NCBI GenBank assembly: GCA_026545225.1
Contig: CM048845.1
Location: forward strand, 124,670,533 to 124,734,532
Direction of reading: 5' to 3'
Length of the DNA stretch: 64,000 nucleotides
DNA from: Cornus controversa
Taxonomy: Eukaryota; Streptophyta; Magnoliopsida; Cornales; Cornaceae
Shown here: positions 21,254 to 33,140 of the stretch, piece by piece
How the letters are laid out: every line of letters begins with the position of its first letter
How positions within the stretch are numbered: the first letter of the stretch is position 1
Notes under the pieces: generated by a model
What the model saw: the letters and a program-made list of their open reading frames with translations, nothing else
Database searches by the model: none
What the model was told of the DNA's origin: nothing
Made by a program: the position numbers and the translations under genes

Positions 21254-23315
21254 TCAATCCGCTGAAGGGGCCGCTGCAGAAGCATCGCCCTCATCAAAAA
21301 TACTGGCGATCTCTTTCTCTTCATCTCCCTCCTCTGGATCTTGATAAGGGGGCCCTTTCAGATTCATCTCTCGGTCATATTCGTCGGGTCCACCCGGATA
21401 AGAGCGATCGTCCTCGGGAGCCCCCGCATCATCAAAGCCTTGACGATACGCTTCGGCATTTCTGATCTGGACAGTACGAGACAACCTATCAAACAAAGCT
21501 TTGGCACCTTTCTCCAGTTTGATTGATCGTTCTTGCAAAGAATTAACATTCATCTCCGCCTCAGATATTCGGGACTCAATCAAAGCCCTCTGGAACTCAG
21601 CCTCCTCTTTCCTTTTGGAAAGATCTTCCACCTGAGACCTCAGTTGTTCATTCTCCAGCAGGAGAGCCTGAGACTTTGCCTTCTCACTGCTAACTTCGCT
21701 CATGGCGGCCCGAAAATCAGCTTCAGCTTTCCTGACCCGAATATCGGCCTTCTTAACTTTGATGGTAGCTTGCTCCACCAACTTACACATAGTCATGACG
21801 CCGAACATATTCTGCGAAAACGCAAAGTTATTAAAAGAAAGAAGACAGCAAGAAAACACGAATCAGAGTTAAAAGCATTTTCACCACCTTCAGTGCCGCT
21901 TCAGGACAAGACTCCAGAAGACTGCCAACGGAGAGGTCTAGCATCATCTTTGCATCCTTAGGAGGCCACATCTCCTTCAAGAATGCCTTCATGGACTCCC
22001 TGTTTTCAAGTAAGGAGTCCTCAACAGATAGGGGCATACCGTTGGTTTTCACCATTCGATGGACCCATGGCTCCGAAGCCGAAGAACTTGGGATATCCGA
22101 TCCCACCACTGTCGCCCCAACGACGGGGGACTCCCCAGGTACAGAAGTAGAAGGGGAAGCCGAAGTCGTCACCTTCAGAGATTTTGGAGGTGGGGCAGCC
22201 TCCTCCAACTCAATCACTTCGGTGGGGCATGACCTCTCGGCCTCCACTTCCTCGGAATGCCTTTTTCGCAAGGCCGACGCCACCACCATCTCTTGCTCGG
22301 TCGGCGGATCACCAAGGTTGTTCACCTCGGTCGACCTTCTGGTCTTAGTGCGTGTAGTCTTAGGAAGCTTCATCTCAACAGCTACCGCACCCTTAGAGAT
22401 AGCTGCGAGTACACCCGAACTCAAAAGAGAGGAAGACTTGGGAACGCTCTTCCACACCTTCTCTCTCAGAGTCTTCAATCGCGCTGCTAATTCAGAGCGG
22501 GGTAAAAGATCCCTAACTGCACCAGCAAAACACCGAATTTGATTAAACAACGAAACATCACATATAATGCAGTTACAATGAGGGTCAGAAAGGAAATCAG
22601 GGGACGGGATACCTAATCCACCAAACGACCAGGAAATGGGGTACTTATCAGAAGAGGGAACTCTCCATTTCCCCCCAACAACCACAAGCTGAGCCTTCCA
22701 GCCCTTGTCCGATGAGGGATGGCCAGTGCAGAGCGACCTGCCTGGGCGGGGGAAGAAATGGAAGCGATTCCTCTCGTTCTTGGTAGCACAGACTTGGTAG
22801 CAAAGGAGAAGATCGTCAAACCCCAACTCGAGGCCACGAGTATAGTTAAGCGCAAGGACGCTGGAAACAACCCTAAAGAAGTTAGGGTTAACTTGCAAAG
22901 GGGCCAGATGCAATTGGTTAAGTACAAGGTGATAAAAAGGATGAAGAGGAAACCGAAAGGCTGGGAAATGCCTAGCCGAAAAGAGCATTTCACCCTTGTT
23001 CAAATGCTCACCCGATCGAAAATCGGAATCAAGAGGGTAATTCCTAAGAGTGACGTCAGACGGAACCTCACAGTCAATTCTGAGTTTACCCAAATTTACA
23101 GGAGTCCTAACTAGGTCCCGATCGACGTCCTCCAAATCAGAATCTGAAGAACTCTGATCCCCGGAAGGATGAGGTTCAGCTGCTGTCGAAGGGACAGAGG
23201 GATTCTCCGGCGGAACCCGGCCATCAACACCCTCAGCCAAGAACTCGTCAGTCGACTGATAACGCTCCAACGGCCCAAATTTATCAACAATCTCTACACC
23301 TTTCATCCTACCCAT
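21254..23315 (-). CDS. antisense accessory gene of element 2 (Transposase_28-like)
   Basis: Two coding exons on the minus strand: 23315-21888 and 21811-21254, joined across a 76 bp intron (donor AAG|GTG, acceptor CGCAG|AAT, phase 0). The total is 661 residues. Exon 1 has an acidic serine-rich N-terminus, then a globular block at about 105-260 (FPLHPFYHLVLNQL, LQVNPNFFRVVSSVLALN, ATKNERNRFHFFPRPGRS). That block resembles the plant 'putative gypsy-type transposon' (Transposase_28) family. Basic KLPKTTRTKTRR suggests nuclear entry. Exon 2 is a long charged coiled coil (about residues 490-590) and an acidic tail. The intron borders and the frame agree with the decayed copy at 3497-7030. Its role is unknown; it is transcribed against gag-pol if expressed. 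Confidence 0.85.
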
Positions 23316-23571
23316 ACCTCAGAAGTAAAGAAGAAGAAAGAAACAGTAGTAATGAAGAAAAGGATGGTCACTAACCTCAACAGGCGAGAAGATAACCCTT
23401 GAAATGGTCCAGAGTCTACAGCAATCCAGGAATAGGAAATCAAGTACAAAACATTTATGAGGAAATGACGTTAAGGCGGCCAAACGAGGGCACAAAACCC
23501 AAACACGGTCTGGCGGTGCAAACGAAGCGGCATCCATAATGGAAAAACCCTTTCAAATTCCTTCCAATTCA

Positions 23572-23592
23572 AAAGGGGTTTTTGGGGCAAAG
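23572..23592 (+). promoter_or_regulatory. element 2 polypurine tract region
   Basis: Directly before the 3' LTR lies a G-rich stretch (aggggtttttggggcaaag). The matching site of element 1, on the minus strand, ends ggggcaaac. It would prime plus-strand DNA synthesis. Confidence 0.75.
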
Positions 23593-23905
23593 TGTAGCAC
23601 AAGAAAATCGCCGCATAACACGTGTAATCAACAGGATACGTGGCAGCCATGTCATCCCCGACAAAATAACGTAGACATAAAAGAAATTCCGAGATCTCCT
23701 CCCAAATTGCCAACATTTGAGCACTGAATTCCGGCAGCCAATAAAGGCATAATTTCATCCTATTAAACGAAGAAATTAAGGGCACAATCAATGTATTCAT
23801 GACACTATTTAAATGATGGAAAAGAGAATGAAAAGGGGATATATATTTTTTGGAGAGAAAGAAAATTTCTCTGTTAAGTGTAGTAGCATTTTTTCTGTAC
23901 CTACA
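23593..23905 (+). repeat. element 2 3' LTR
   Basis: 313 bp, TGTAGCACAAG ... CTGTACCTACA, followed by gcaac. No mismatch with 14665-14977 was found when the two were read side by side. Confidence 0.95.
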
Positions 23906-23910
23906 GCAAC

Positions 23911-24847
23911 ATAAATCAGTCAAAATAAAGTATTGCAGCCCTCAATTTTACAGAGAACATTTTGTGAGAAAGATGATGCGTCATATACTCATATGTGATT
24001 CATGGTCCAAATTCATTTGCATGTACACAGATTTGGAATTTGAATGTTATTGAATTAATTTCAAGACAATTCCAGCATGATGTTTTTATATTATTTTTCA
24101 TAATTGTAACTCCCCACCCACCCCGAGTTTTCTTATTGGGGATTATTTTTTCTCTTTTTCTTTCTTTTCGCTAGTCCATTTTGAGTTTGTTGAAAAGGTC
24201 TATGATGGTGCATAATCAAGTGAAATATCTATTGAGAGTTAAAATGCATTGATGATGTGAGAAGAAAGAACAAAATGCCATCATATCATATTTTTTTCAA
24301 ATAATTCATTAACCTAAAGTTTGTCCGGATGTTTTTGAATTTGAATGGCCTTATTCTCAAAGATATAACATTTTAATATAAGGAGTCATTTAGGAAATAT
24401 CACGACTTTTTCATTTCAGAAAACAAAGATAAAACCATGTAGGAGGAAATAGTGGATTTCCTAATTTTTCCAAGTTGAATCTATTGAAGATCATGCATTT
24501 CTACCTCAGAAGTGTTATTGAAAATGTGAATGGAAGCATTCAGTAATAGGTACATTCAAGCAGCTCATGAAGCACAACCTAAAGCATGTTTTCGTTTAAT
24601 TATCCAAAAAAAAAAAAAAATTCATAGAATAAGACTTTGATACTATGTTAGAATATCAAATACTCAAAAAAAATTAATAGTCTGCATGGTTAGTTACTTA
24701 ATCAAGGGTATTTATTTTAGATGACTCTGTGAATGAAGTAATGACTTATGCAACTTAAATTTTAAGCAAGCCATAACCTAAAATAGTAAAGCTAATTTCA
24801 ACAAAGAAGATGTCAATGATAAAAAGTTCAGATTTTTATTTTAGTTC
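23911..24847. other. intergenic AT-rich DNA, no gene seen
   Basis: No convincing open frame. At 24628-24641 'gactttgatactatg' resembles the reverse complement of a tRNA-Met primer site and is followed by 'tgttagaatatcaaatac', so the stub of a minus-strand copia-type LTR element is possible. The borders cannot be fixed. Confidence 0.4.
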
Positions 24848-26638
24848 ATCATTAGGTTGATATTGGTAATCATAGAAACAGGGGAATGAACAAATTGATG
24901 ACGAATATCGGGAATGAAAATAAAGTAAGGATTCAATCTCTAAAATTCAATATGGTGATATATTTACTGTGATTTGCGCGGTGCGTAAGCGGTTGCGAAA
25001 AGTACTTTAAAACCCAGAGAAGGTGAATAGGATCACTTGCTCGTTTGTTTAATTTTTAATTAATTCAATTTTAAGTCCAATTAACCAAATAATTAAAGCA
25101 AGTAAAGAAAAGAATGTACCAGATATACGTGAAACCAAAGACGGGAAAAACCACGGAGGGAGGCAAAAAGCCTCAGGAAACCAATCCACTGTGATGGAGC
25201 TCTGAAGTCCTCTTTGAAGATCGGCGAGAAGACTCGAAGCCAGCCGTAGCTTGTTCAGGGATGAAGAAAGACGATGTTAGGTCGAGTAAAGTCAAGTGCG
25301 CAAACGGAGCTGACAGTCAAAGAGATAGACTCGTTACAAGGCCTATAAAGAGCGTTTAAACGGCCCGTTTATTTGGGGGGAGTTTTCTGCGGATCAGATC
25401 AACGAGATCGGAGTGCGACACACACATAGACGACGGCATAAGAAAATTGTCAAAAGTGAACAGCCCCTAGAAAGGGAACTGGCGAAAGAAAAAGAGTCTA
25501 CCCACACAAGGACTGTCTCAGACTCACACTCCTCTTCACTCTGTCAAAAATCTGATGCGGAACACCTCAGGCTTATGATTGCGACAACACGTCCAACTAC
25601 TGTAGACTTTCAGCTAACGTCACGATCCTTACAGAAAGGTTACTAGAAGAACCAAAATACTCAGCAAGTATTTCATTCCCTTCGTAGTGCGATCTGGTCA
25701 CATTTCTTCCTCAGCAAGCAAGCAAGCGAAGAATCATCAATCCAATGTTCTGATCAACAGATAGATTTGATGCAGTCTCTAAGCAGCTAATTAGAAGTAG
25801 AACACCATTCTAAATATCACTCGTGAAGTATGGATGCGTGTTCTTAAAAATATATATAGCCTTAATTATATTGTATATATTTTCTCTCTCTAAAAATATG
25901 TTTCAGACATATAGTACTTGCTTATTTTGTAGAAAAAATATAAATACATATATATAGGCAAGGAAATTCTAATTCTACTTGGAAAAGAAATTGAATACCA
26001 AAATAGAACTCTCCTAATAGGCTAAGTGGGACCGGTGCCAAATAATGAGGACCGATGGGACTTTGTAAAAACCTGCAGAAACTAAACTGCCGAGAAAAAT
26101 TGGACCGGTCCTAAATATTGGGGACCGGTCCTACTTTAAAAAACTCTTAATTTTTCATTAAAACCCTAATTTTTTAAAATAGGCTTGAAAATAAAAAGTG
26201 TAGAGTGTCATCGCCATACTTACCTATACTATATGATGTTCTTATTGATTTATCTGCATCCATGCACTTGAATACTAGCTTGAAGTTGTCGACGATCGAT
26301 TAGATAAAATAATACGAAAATTACAATCCAATCAATCAAGTTTTGATCACCGAAATATGCCAATTACAAATTTATATCTCACATTTACTTCAACAATTGG
26401 GGTTGATGTAACAAAATTTGTGTATTCAGAGCATCGCATATAATTCAATCAAGCCCAACATCTTTCTGATCGGAATACCCTATTATTAAATTATGTCCTC
26501 TTCTCCCTGTTATGCTCGTCAACTAAAGCTTAATATACACAAGCATCCATACACAAAGGAAAATTGTATATACAAAACCAGACAGCCATCTTGAATGTAT
26601 CATTAGGTTGATATTGGTAATCATAGAAAGAGGGGAAT
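24848..26638. repeat. 1.75 kb segment bounded by 40 bp direct repeats
   Basis: The sequence atcattaggttgatattgg... occurs at 24848-24887 and again at 26599-26638 with one difference (aaacagggg against aaagagggg). Between them is non-coding DNA. It includes a more GC-rich part at 24970-25750, whose 'gacgggaaaaaccacgg' and 'ccaatccactgtgatgg' text resembles plant copia LTRs, and a diverged pair of 'gggaccggtcctac' motifs near 26020-26135. It may be an insertion or a duplication product. No protein domain was recognised. Confidence 0.5.
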
Positions 26639-27891
26639 TAAATTTAATTGAATTGAATTATAAATTGGAGATCATTTTGATTTTATTCCATGGACATCAT
26701 TTTCTTTTTATCTTTTAGAATTATAAGTTGAATAAAAGTTATGATTTAAAATTCATTTTTTTGTAGAATGAGAATTTTCACAATATTCCGAAAAAACTCT
26801 TAGCTTTCGAAACAGAATGACAATTTGGATGTGAAAATTTATGTCTAATAAAAAAATAGAAATATAAAAACACATAAAAAAAAATCAAAATACATATATT
26901 AGAGAATCACTAAAATCATGACCAGATATTCGGTCTCCTCCCAAAAAATGTAAAATTTTGATTTCCTCATTTGATAACATCAAAATTTTCTCATCACTAT
27001 TCTCATATTTAACTTGTACATATTTCAATTGATGTTACCAAATTGTTTTTACAGATATGACATTGTATCGATCCAATAGCATATTATACCCAATAATTTA
27101 GTGATATTAGTATCTAGCTTTAGTAACAATGTGAATATATTATAGTACAATTTATTGATACAAGTATTTAACATTTTGGAATCTCCGTTACAAAGAAGCA
27201 ATCTGTCATTTAAGATCATGATAATGAAACGATTTTGAAAAAAAGGAAGCAATCTGTCATTTAAGATCAAGATAATGAAACGATATACGTGTCTAGAAAT
27301 TATAAATTATTAATAATCATAATTTAGTTTAAAATGTATTAACTCACTATTTTAATTGAAATAAAAAGTAACCAAAGTTTAATCAGAAGGAAGACCTAAA
27401 AACTTGAGTATTTAGTTTAAAGCTCTCTTAACAATTGAATATTTTAATTGAGGAGTTTAAAAAGTATTAACTCCTTAACCTCTTCTTCGAACAAACTCCA
27501 TTTTTCCAATACAAAGAAAACCTAAAGTTTAATCAGAAGGAATTTCTCCAAATTCGAACAAACTCCATTTTTCCAATACAAAGAAGACCTAAAGTTTCAG
27601 AAGGAATTTCTCGAAGTAAAGAGAGCAAAAGTTTAGGGAGAAGCTTTCAGTTTTTCTAATTAGAAGGAAGACAGAGAGTTTATTTACAAGGAAGAGAGTT
27701 TTATTAAAAGGAAAATGTAAAGTTGTCAAAAATACACACATGTATATGGCCTAAATATTAATTGGAGTTAAAACCTTGGGGAGTGATTTTCAGTTTCTCT
27801 AATTAGAGGAAGACGAATAGTATATTAAAAAGAATACCTAGAGTTGTCAAAAATAAAGAGACATATGTACATGTGTGGGCGCGCCTCTGTG

Positions 27892-27896
<5 letters not shown>

Positions 27897-27940
<44 letters not shown>
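27897..27940. repeat. (AT)22 microsatellite
   Basis: Pure AT dinucleotide run of 44 bases after a purine-pyrimidine alternating stretch (gtgcgcgc). Shorter AT runs occur at 30498-30516 and 57470-57500. Confidence 0.95.
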
Positions 27941-27943
<3 letters not shown>

Positions 27944-29821
27944 TAAAGTTTATAATAATTATGATTTATCAGTCTTTATATACATATATATTAATAAAAA
28001 TAATAAACATAGAAAACTCGTTATCTCATATTTAATAAGTATTAAAAAAAGATAAAAGAATTTAGTTAAAAACTTCTTGTTTTATTTTACTCTTTATCCC
28101 TTTTGGTTTCAATTTCAGCAACTCTCTCTTTTTCCTTCTCCATTTTTCTGTTCTTTTCTTTTCTTTCGTGCACCCCCTTTCTTTTTATATACATCCTCAC
28201 TCTAATTTCTTTGGGGTTTTATATACAAATATAAATACATATATATAATTGGTTAATAACGTTTCTGATTTAATTAATTGTTCAATTTCATTAGTTCAAA
28301 ATTTTCAATTCCTTTCTCTAAATTATTTTTCATTAGTGACTAATATTGATTACTAAGGTTATGATATATGCCGCATTGTTTTTGTATTTTTATTTAATCA
28401 AAACTTCTATTAGTAAATTTATTTTTCTCATTGTAGTTTATTAGTTACTTTTTAACATCATTATCATTGAGGGAAAGGATTATTAATATATGATTGATAT
28501 TGATTTCTTAATCATATAAAAATTCTTTTATTAATAAATTTCATTTATTATATAAAAATTGTATTTCAAATCATTCACTCCTATCAAAATTATTTGACTA
28601 ATAAACTCTTAAAAATTCTATATATACTAATAGACTCCTAAACTTTATCAATTATCTTATTTCACCGCTCAAACCTACTAAAAAAAGAAAGAAAAAATAA
28701 ATTAAAAAAATCACTCAAAAAATCAATCAGAAAATTAGTTGGATGTAATTGGTGTCAACAAAATATATGCATACCAAATATTGGTACAAAATAGTAGAGA
28801 TGAAGATCACGTGCAATGCACGTGGTTAAAAATAAATTTATAAAATCATATTAAGAAACTATGATACTAATAATAAGAAGAAAAATATTACTATTCCAAA
28901 AACTTTAATATTATTTAAGTGAATTTATAATTAGTTGTTGCTACACAATGAAATATTTAATTAGCTAGCATGGGACATGACATCAATGAATGACCCAATA
29001 AATGAGGCCCAACAAAACTGGTGCAATGTATTACTACAACTCATGGCCTACGTCCGATGGGCAAGAGTTACATTAATAAGAGATGGACTCATACTGTTCC
29101 TTTGTCCTCTGTATATATTGCAGGTTATAAAAAAAAAAATCAAATTTCATATAGTATCTAGTTATTGTCAGAAAAATACAACTACTATAAGAACTTAGGA
29201 ATTACATTAATCAGAATATTGTATATGAAATACTATATTAACCACCTATTCCCTTTTCATGAACCAGCATGCAGTGCACTCCAGTGCAAAAAGTATTGCA
29301 AGACTATCAAATTTAGATCTGGCAATGGGAGGGGACATATTCATTATAGTCAAATGTTCCACTATCACTATAGTTTAATGGCAAACACGGCCTTGGTTAC
29401 TGAATCAAGAAGAAAGATTCCATTTTTGAAACAGAAAAATCTGATTGCTTGCCGCCCCTGATCTAGTTTAGATTCATCAACTTACACCAATGGTTTTCGG
29501 TGAAAAAATGAAATATATAAAAAATAATCATCTCTTTCAAGATACAATTTAAGGATGATGAGCTCATACCCATTCAATCAATAACCACAAAACTAACATT
29601 TGATCAATAATAATAAAAGATAGAATTAAGAGGAAATCATCATCAATATCATGAGAATCCATCATCCCAAAGACAACGAACATCAATAAAAAAAAATTTG
29701 ATAAGATATTTGACAAATAAGTCATACCCATAAAACAAAATTTGATGAAGAAGAGAGAGTATCTCCTTCGAATGCCGATTCTTATCTTCATCTCTGTGTG
29801 CTATGTGTGTGCTATTTAGCT

Positions 29822-30115
29822 GTTTAACATTTACATATCTCATTGATGTTATCGAATTATTTTCATAAACATGACATATTAGACCAAATACTTGTATAAA
29901 GATAAGAAAAATACATCTCTAACCCGAGTACAAAGATAACAAAATCTAAGGTAGTCATTTTTTTCAATCTCCTCGTCGTGTCGATCTGACAGCAAATAAT
30001 ACCCTACCATACAATTAGAATACCAATCAACATTAAAGGCATGCATACCTGTTTCCACCAAACTTAGCTTTAGTAACAATGTTAATATATTATAATACAG
30101 TTTAGTGATGTTACA
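29822..30115. repeat. diverged copy of the 27003-27165 block
   Basis: Both places share, in order, a 'catat.tc.attgatgttacc.aatt' stretch and 'tttagtaacaatgt.aatatattat'. The copy here has about 130 extra bases in the middle. It looks like an old duplicated repeat of unknown class. Confidence 0.5.
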
Positions 30116-30493
30116 ACACAAAAATTGCAAAAGAGGTAAAATATTGAAGGTCATTCTCAAATTAAGTGGATTACCTGATAGAGGGTTATGATTAATTATC
30201 AAGATGCTAGCAGAACAACGTGCAAAAAATTATAAAAAAAATTGTTAATTGATCAAAAGAGTTGAGAGGAGTTGAAAGTTAGAGTGGAAATAGGAGTGTA
30301 TTAGTTGAAGAATTATTATAAAAGTAATGTTAGAAGTGATGTGAGGAGGACTTGAGAGTTACGGTAGAGATAGGAGTGTATTAGTTGAATAATTATTATA
30401 AAAGTGAATGATTTGAAACAACTTATACTTTTAATAATAGTATAAATATAGATATAGATATAAATGTTCGTGCGGTGTGCATAAATACGAGAC

Positions 30494-30525
<32 letters not shown>

Positions 30526-33140
30526 ACCCGTGCGTTTAAATATTTATTGGAGTTAGAACCTTAGGAAGAGATTTTTCATTTCTCTAATTAGAGGAAGACC
30601 GAAAGTATATATGAGCATAAATATAAATTGGAGGGAGAGATTTTGAGTTTCTCTAATTAGAAAGAAGACTTAAAGTTCTTGAAGAGAGACTAAGCTTTTA
30701 TATATTTGTATGTATTTATAAAATTGGAGTTTAAAATATGTGAAAAATATATAGAAAAAATAAAAAATGCTTACACTTTTGTAAGTAGTATATAGATGTG
30801 GTCTGATGAGATTTTGAGAAAATCACAGTCTCGTCCCTACGTTAAACCTTATAAAAATACAATATAACCTTTATAAATTAATAGCGTTGGGATCACATAA
30901 ATTTTATTAATTAAACAAGATATTAATTTATGGATAAATTAATAACTTATTAATTTAACAAGATATTTTATGTATATTATTTATTTTTTTCAAAATATTT
31001 GGTTTCTAAATAGTGTTAAAAATTCAATGCATTGTACTCATTTAATTAATTAAGATTCATTATACTCATCAATTAAAGATACATTTAATTAATTAAGATT
31101 CATTGTACTCATCAATTAAATTTTAACCAACTAAACATTCATATTTTAATATTACATCATACTTCGTCCTATATGTATTTCTTACTAAATTATTAATTTA
31201 TGTAATAAGTGATACTTATAGAAATCGATAAAGAAATTTTTGAAATGTATTATGTAATTTATTATTTTAAATAGATTATTAATTTATCGATGTGATATTG
31301 TCTGTGATCAATCTTTAGTGAGAAATAATTGTACTGAAATGTTAAAAATGCCCTTATACACACCAAAATTACAAAAAATAACCTTAAAATTAATAATATA
31401 AATAAATTTAGAGAGGGAATATTCGCACTTAAAATTATCCAAAGATTTAGATGTTTCTGTTTCTTGATTTACCAAGCGGTAGAGCACAAGGGGTTGTTCT
31501 TTGAAGAGTTCTTTTAAAAATATATATACATCTGATTGGTGGATCATAAACATATGTTTCACACCGTAACATATCAAAATCTCACATCATTGACCTCTAG
31601 ATTTGTTCTCTTGTTAATTTCTTAGCAAATTTAAGATACACCCCTCATCATGTATCAGATTCAACCTCATTCTCAGTATTTTCTCTAGCGTAGAGAAAGA
31701 TGGAGATCAATGAATGAATAGAGAGCTGAAGATGGATGAGTGTAGAGTCGAAGCACCGCCTTCGGTTTCATCGATGAGTGTAGAGAGAGATGCAGGTTCG
31801 GGGTAGAGAGAAATGGAGAGGACACTTTAAATTTCGGTTGCATGTAAAATGCTTATTTTTGCCTTTTAAAAAAAGTAATTCTGGTAAGCAATAGGTGATC
31901 AAGTCGGTTGTTTATAGTGAGAGTACAATTGTAAATTCACAACATCATGTAAGAAGGATGAAATGAACTCATGTAATGCAAATGCATCAAAAAATTGAAA
32001 ATGTTAGCTTAAAAAGGGAAGAAGCAGAAGAATATAAACTTCAAGTTTTTGAAATTTACCCGCAATGTGCTAATTAACGCCCTCAATTGTCCAAAATATA
32101 TAATTTAGTCCACTACTAGCAATTGGTTGTCACTAATACAAAGTTTTTCTGTTTAAATTAAACCCCAAAAATTAAAAACTAATATTCTTGAAATAACTAA
32201 AAATGTCATTAGTTAAAAAGCATCATTTAATAATTTAATTCTCTCTCTAATGTTTCTTCTCTGCAAAACTCTCTACATGTATCTCTATATTTCCCTTATA
32301 ATCTTTTCTTTTTCCTCAACAACTGTTGTTTGTCTTCCATTCTCTCTCCACTCACTCTTTGGCCAATGAACGGTTTCTTTATTATCATATTCATTCTAAA
32401 CTTACACCAACCAAAAGATTGGACAAAACTCTCAAGAAGAAAAAAGAGAGCAACAAGTATATCCAAAGCATAAATTTAAAATAAAATCCCAACCTCCTAA
32501 AAAGAAAAATAACATCAAGTCACAAGATTGGATCAACTCAAAATAATAGCCAATAATAGAAATTAGGATTTGGAATGAAGGATGTAAAGGGTTAGGGCTT
32601 GGGAATGGAGGAGGTGGCAGGTAACACATGTGGGGAGGGTTGGCAGAACATAAGAATAAAGATTGGATCAATCCAAACACAAGAACAATGGATATTTGTT
32701 GAAGAGAGAGAGGAACGTGACTTTAGAGAGAGATAGAGAGTTCGTCTAGTTTGTTAGACGTGAGGAGAGAAAAACGATGTTGTTTATTTTGGTCATTTTG
32801 TATAACCCGTAAAAAGATTTGTATTAACCCATCTTTAATTTTTTAAAAGTTTTAAACACATGTCAAGCTTTTGTTGGTGTACATCCCATGTCGGTAAGAA
32901 TTTCCTACTTATATGGCCTGAGGCAAGTATTGTCTAGTGTAAAAATATGGACTAGCCACTTTGTGCAATTAACAACAAAAGTTAAATTCATATTTAATAA
33001 CATGTCGATCACCTCAAGATACATTAGAGTAAAGTATTCGGCAACAAAAAAGACAACAACAACACATCCATGTAGTATAGGAGTAACTATAAAATATAAG
33101 ATTAATAATGAACGTGTGATGGGTGCTAATAAGTACAGAA

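Larger units (their letters stand above)
14665..23905 (+). mobile_element. Tat-lineage Ty3/gypsy element 2, young and intact
   Basis: A 9,241 bp LTR retrotransposon flanked by a perfect 5 bp target duplication, gcaac at 14660-14664 and 23906-23910. The two 313 bp LTRs look identical base for base. The order is LTR, primer site, gag-protease, UAG, RT-RNaseH-archaeal RNaseH-integrase, an 82 bp tandem array, a convergent spliced gene on the minus strand, purine tract, LTR. All frames are open. The dual RNase H and the antisense gene place it in the Tat lineage. It is a candidate autonomous and recently active element. Its GC content is visibly higher than that of the flanks. Confidence 0.95.
26639..32880. 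other. 6.2 kb AT-rich intergenic region
   Basis: No gene is supported; the open frames present are short, low in complexity and without recognisable motifs. It holds a 49 bp tandem duplication (27195-27285), an AT microsatellite, several diverged duplicated blocks (27003-27165 with 29822-30115, and 27745-27830 with 30535-30660) and a doubled block at 30268-30405. A doubled 'attaagattcatt.tactcatcaatt' stretch lies at 31051-31110. The pattern is that of old, eroded repeats. Confidence 0.6.

Noticed and set aside
23471..23923. 150-codon minus-strand frame, and its twin at 14651-15058
   Set aside because: They run through the two LTR copies of element 2 in antisense and have no domain.
28808..28824. 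Helitron 3' end
   Set aside because: A hairpin is present but no CTRR terminus or TC 5' end could be paired with it.
32432..32680. 82-codon minus-strand frame with a proline-rich stretch
   Set aside because: AT-rich surroundings, no promoter or splice support, and no recognisable family.
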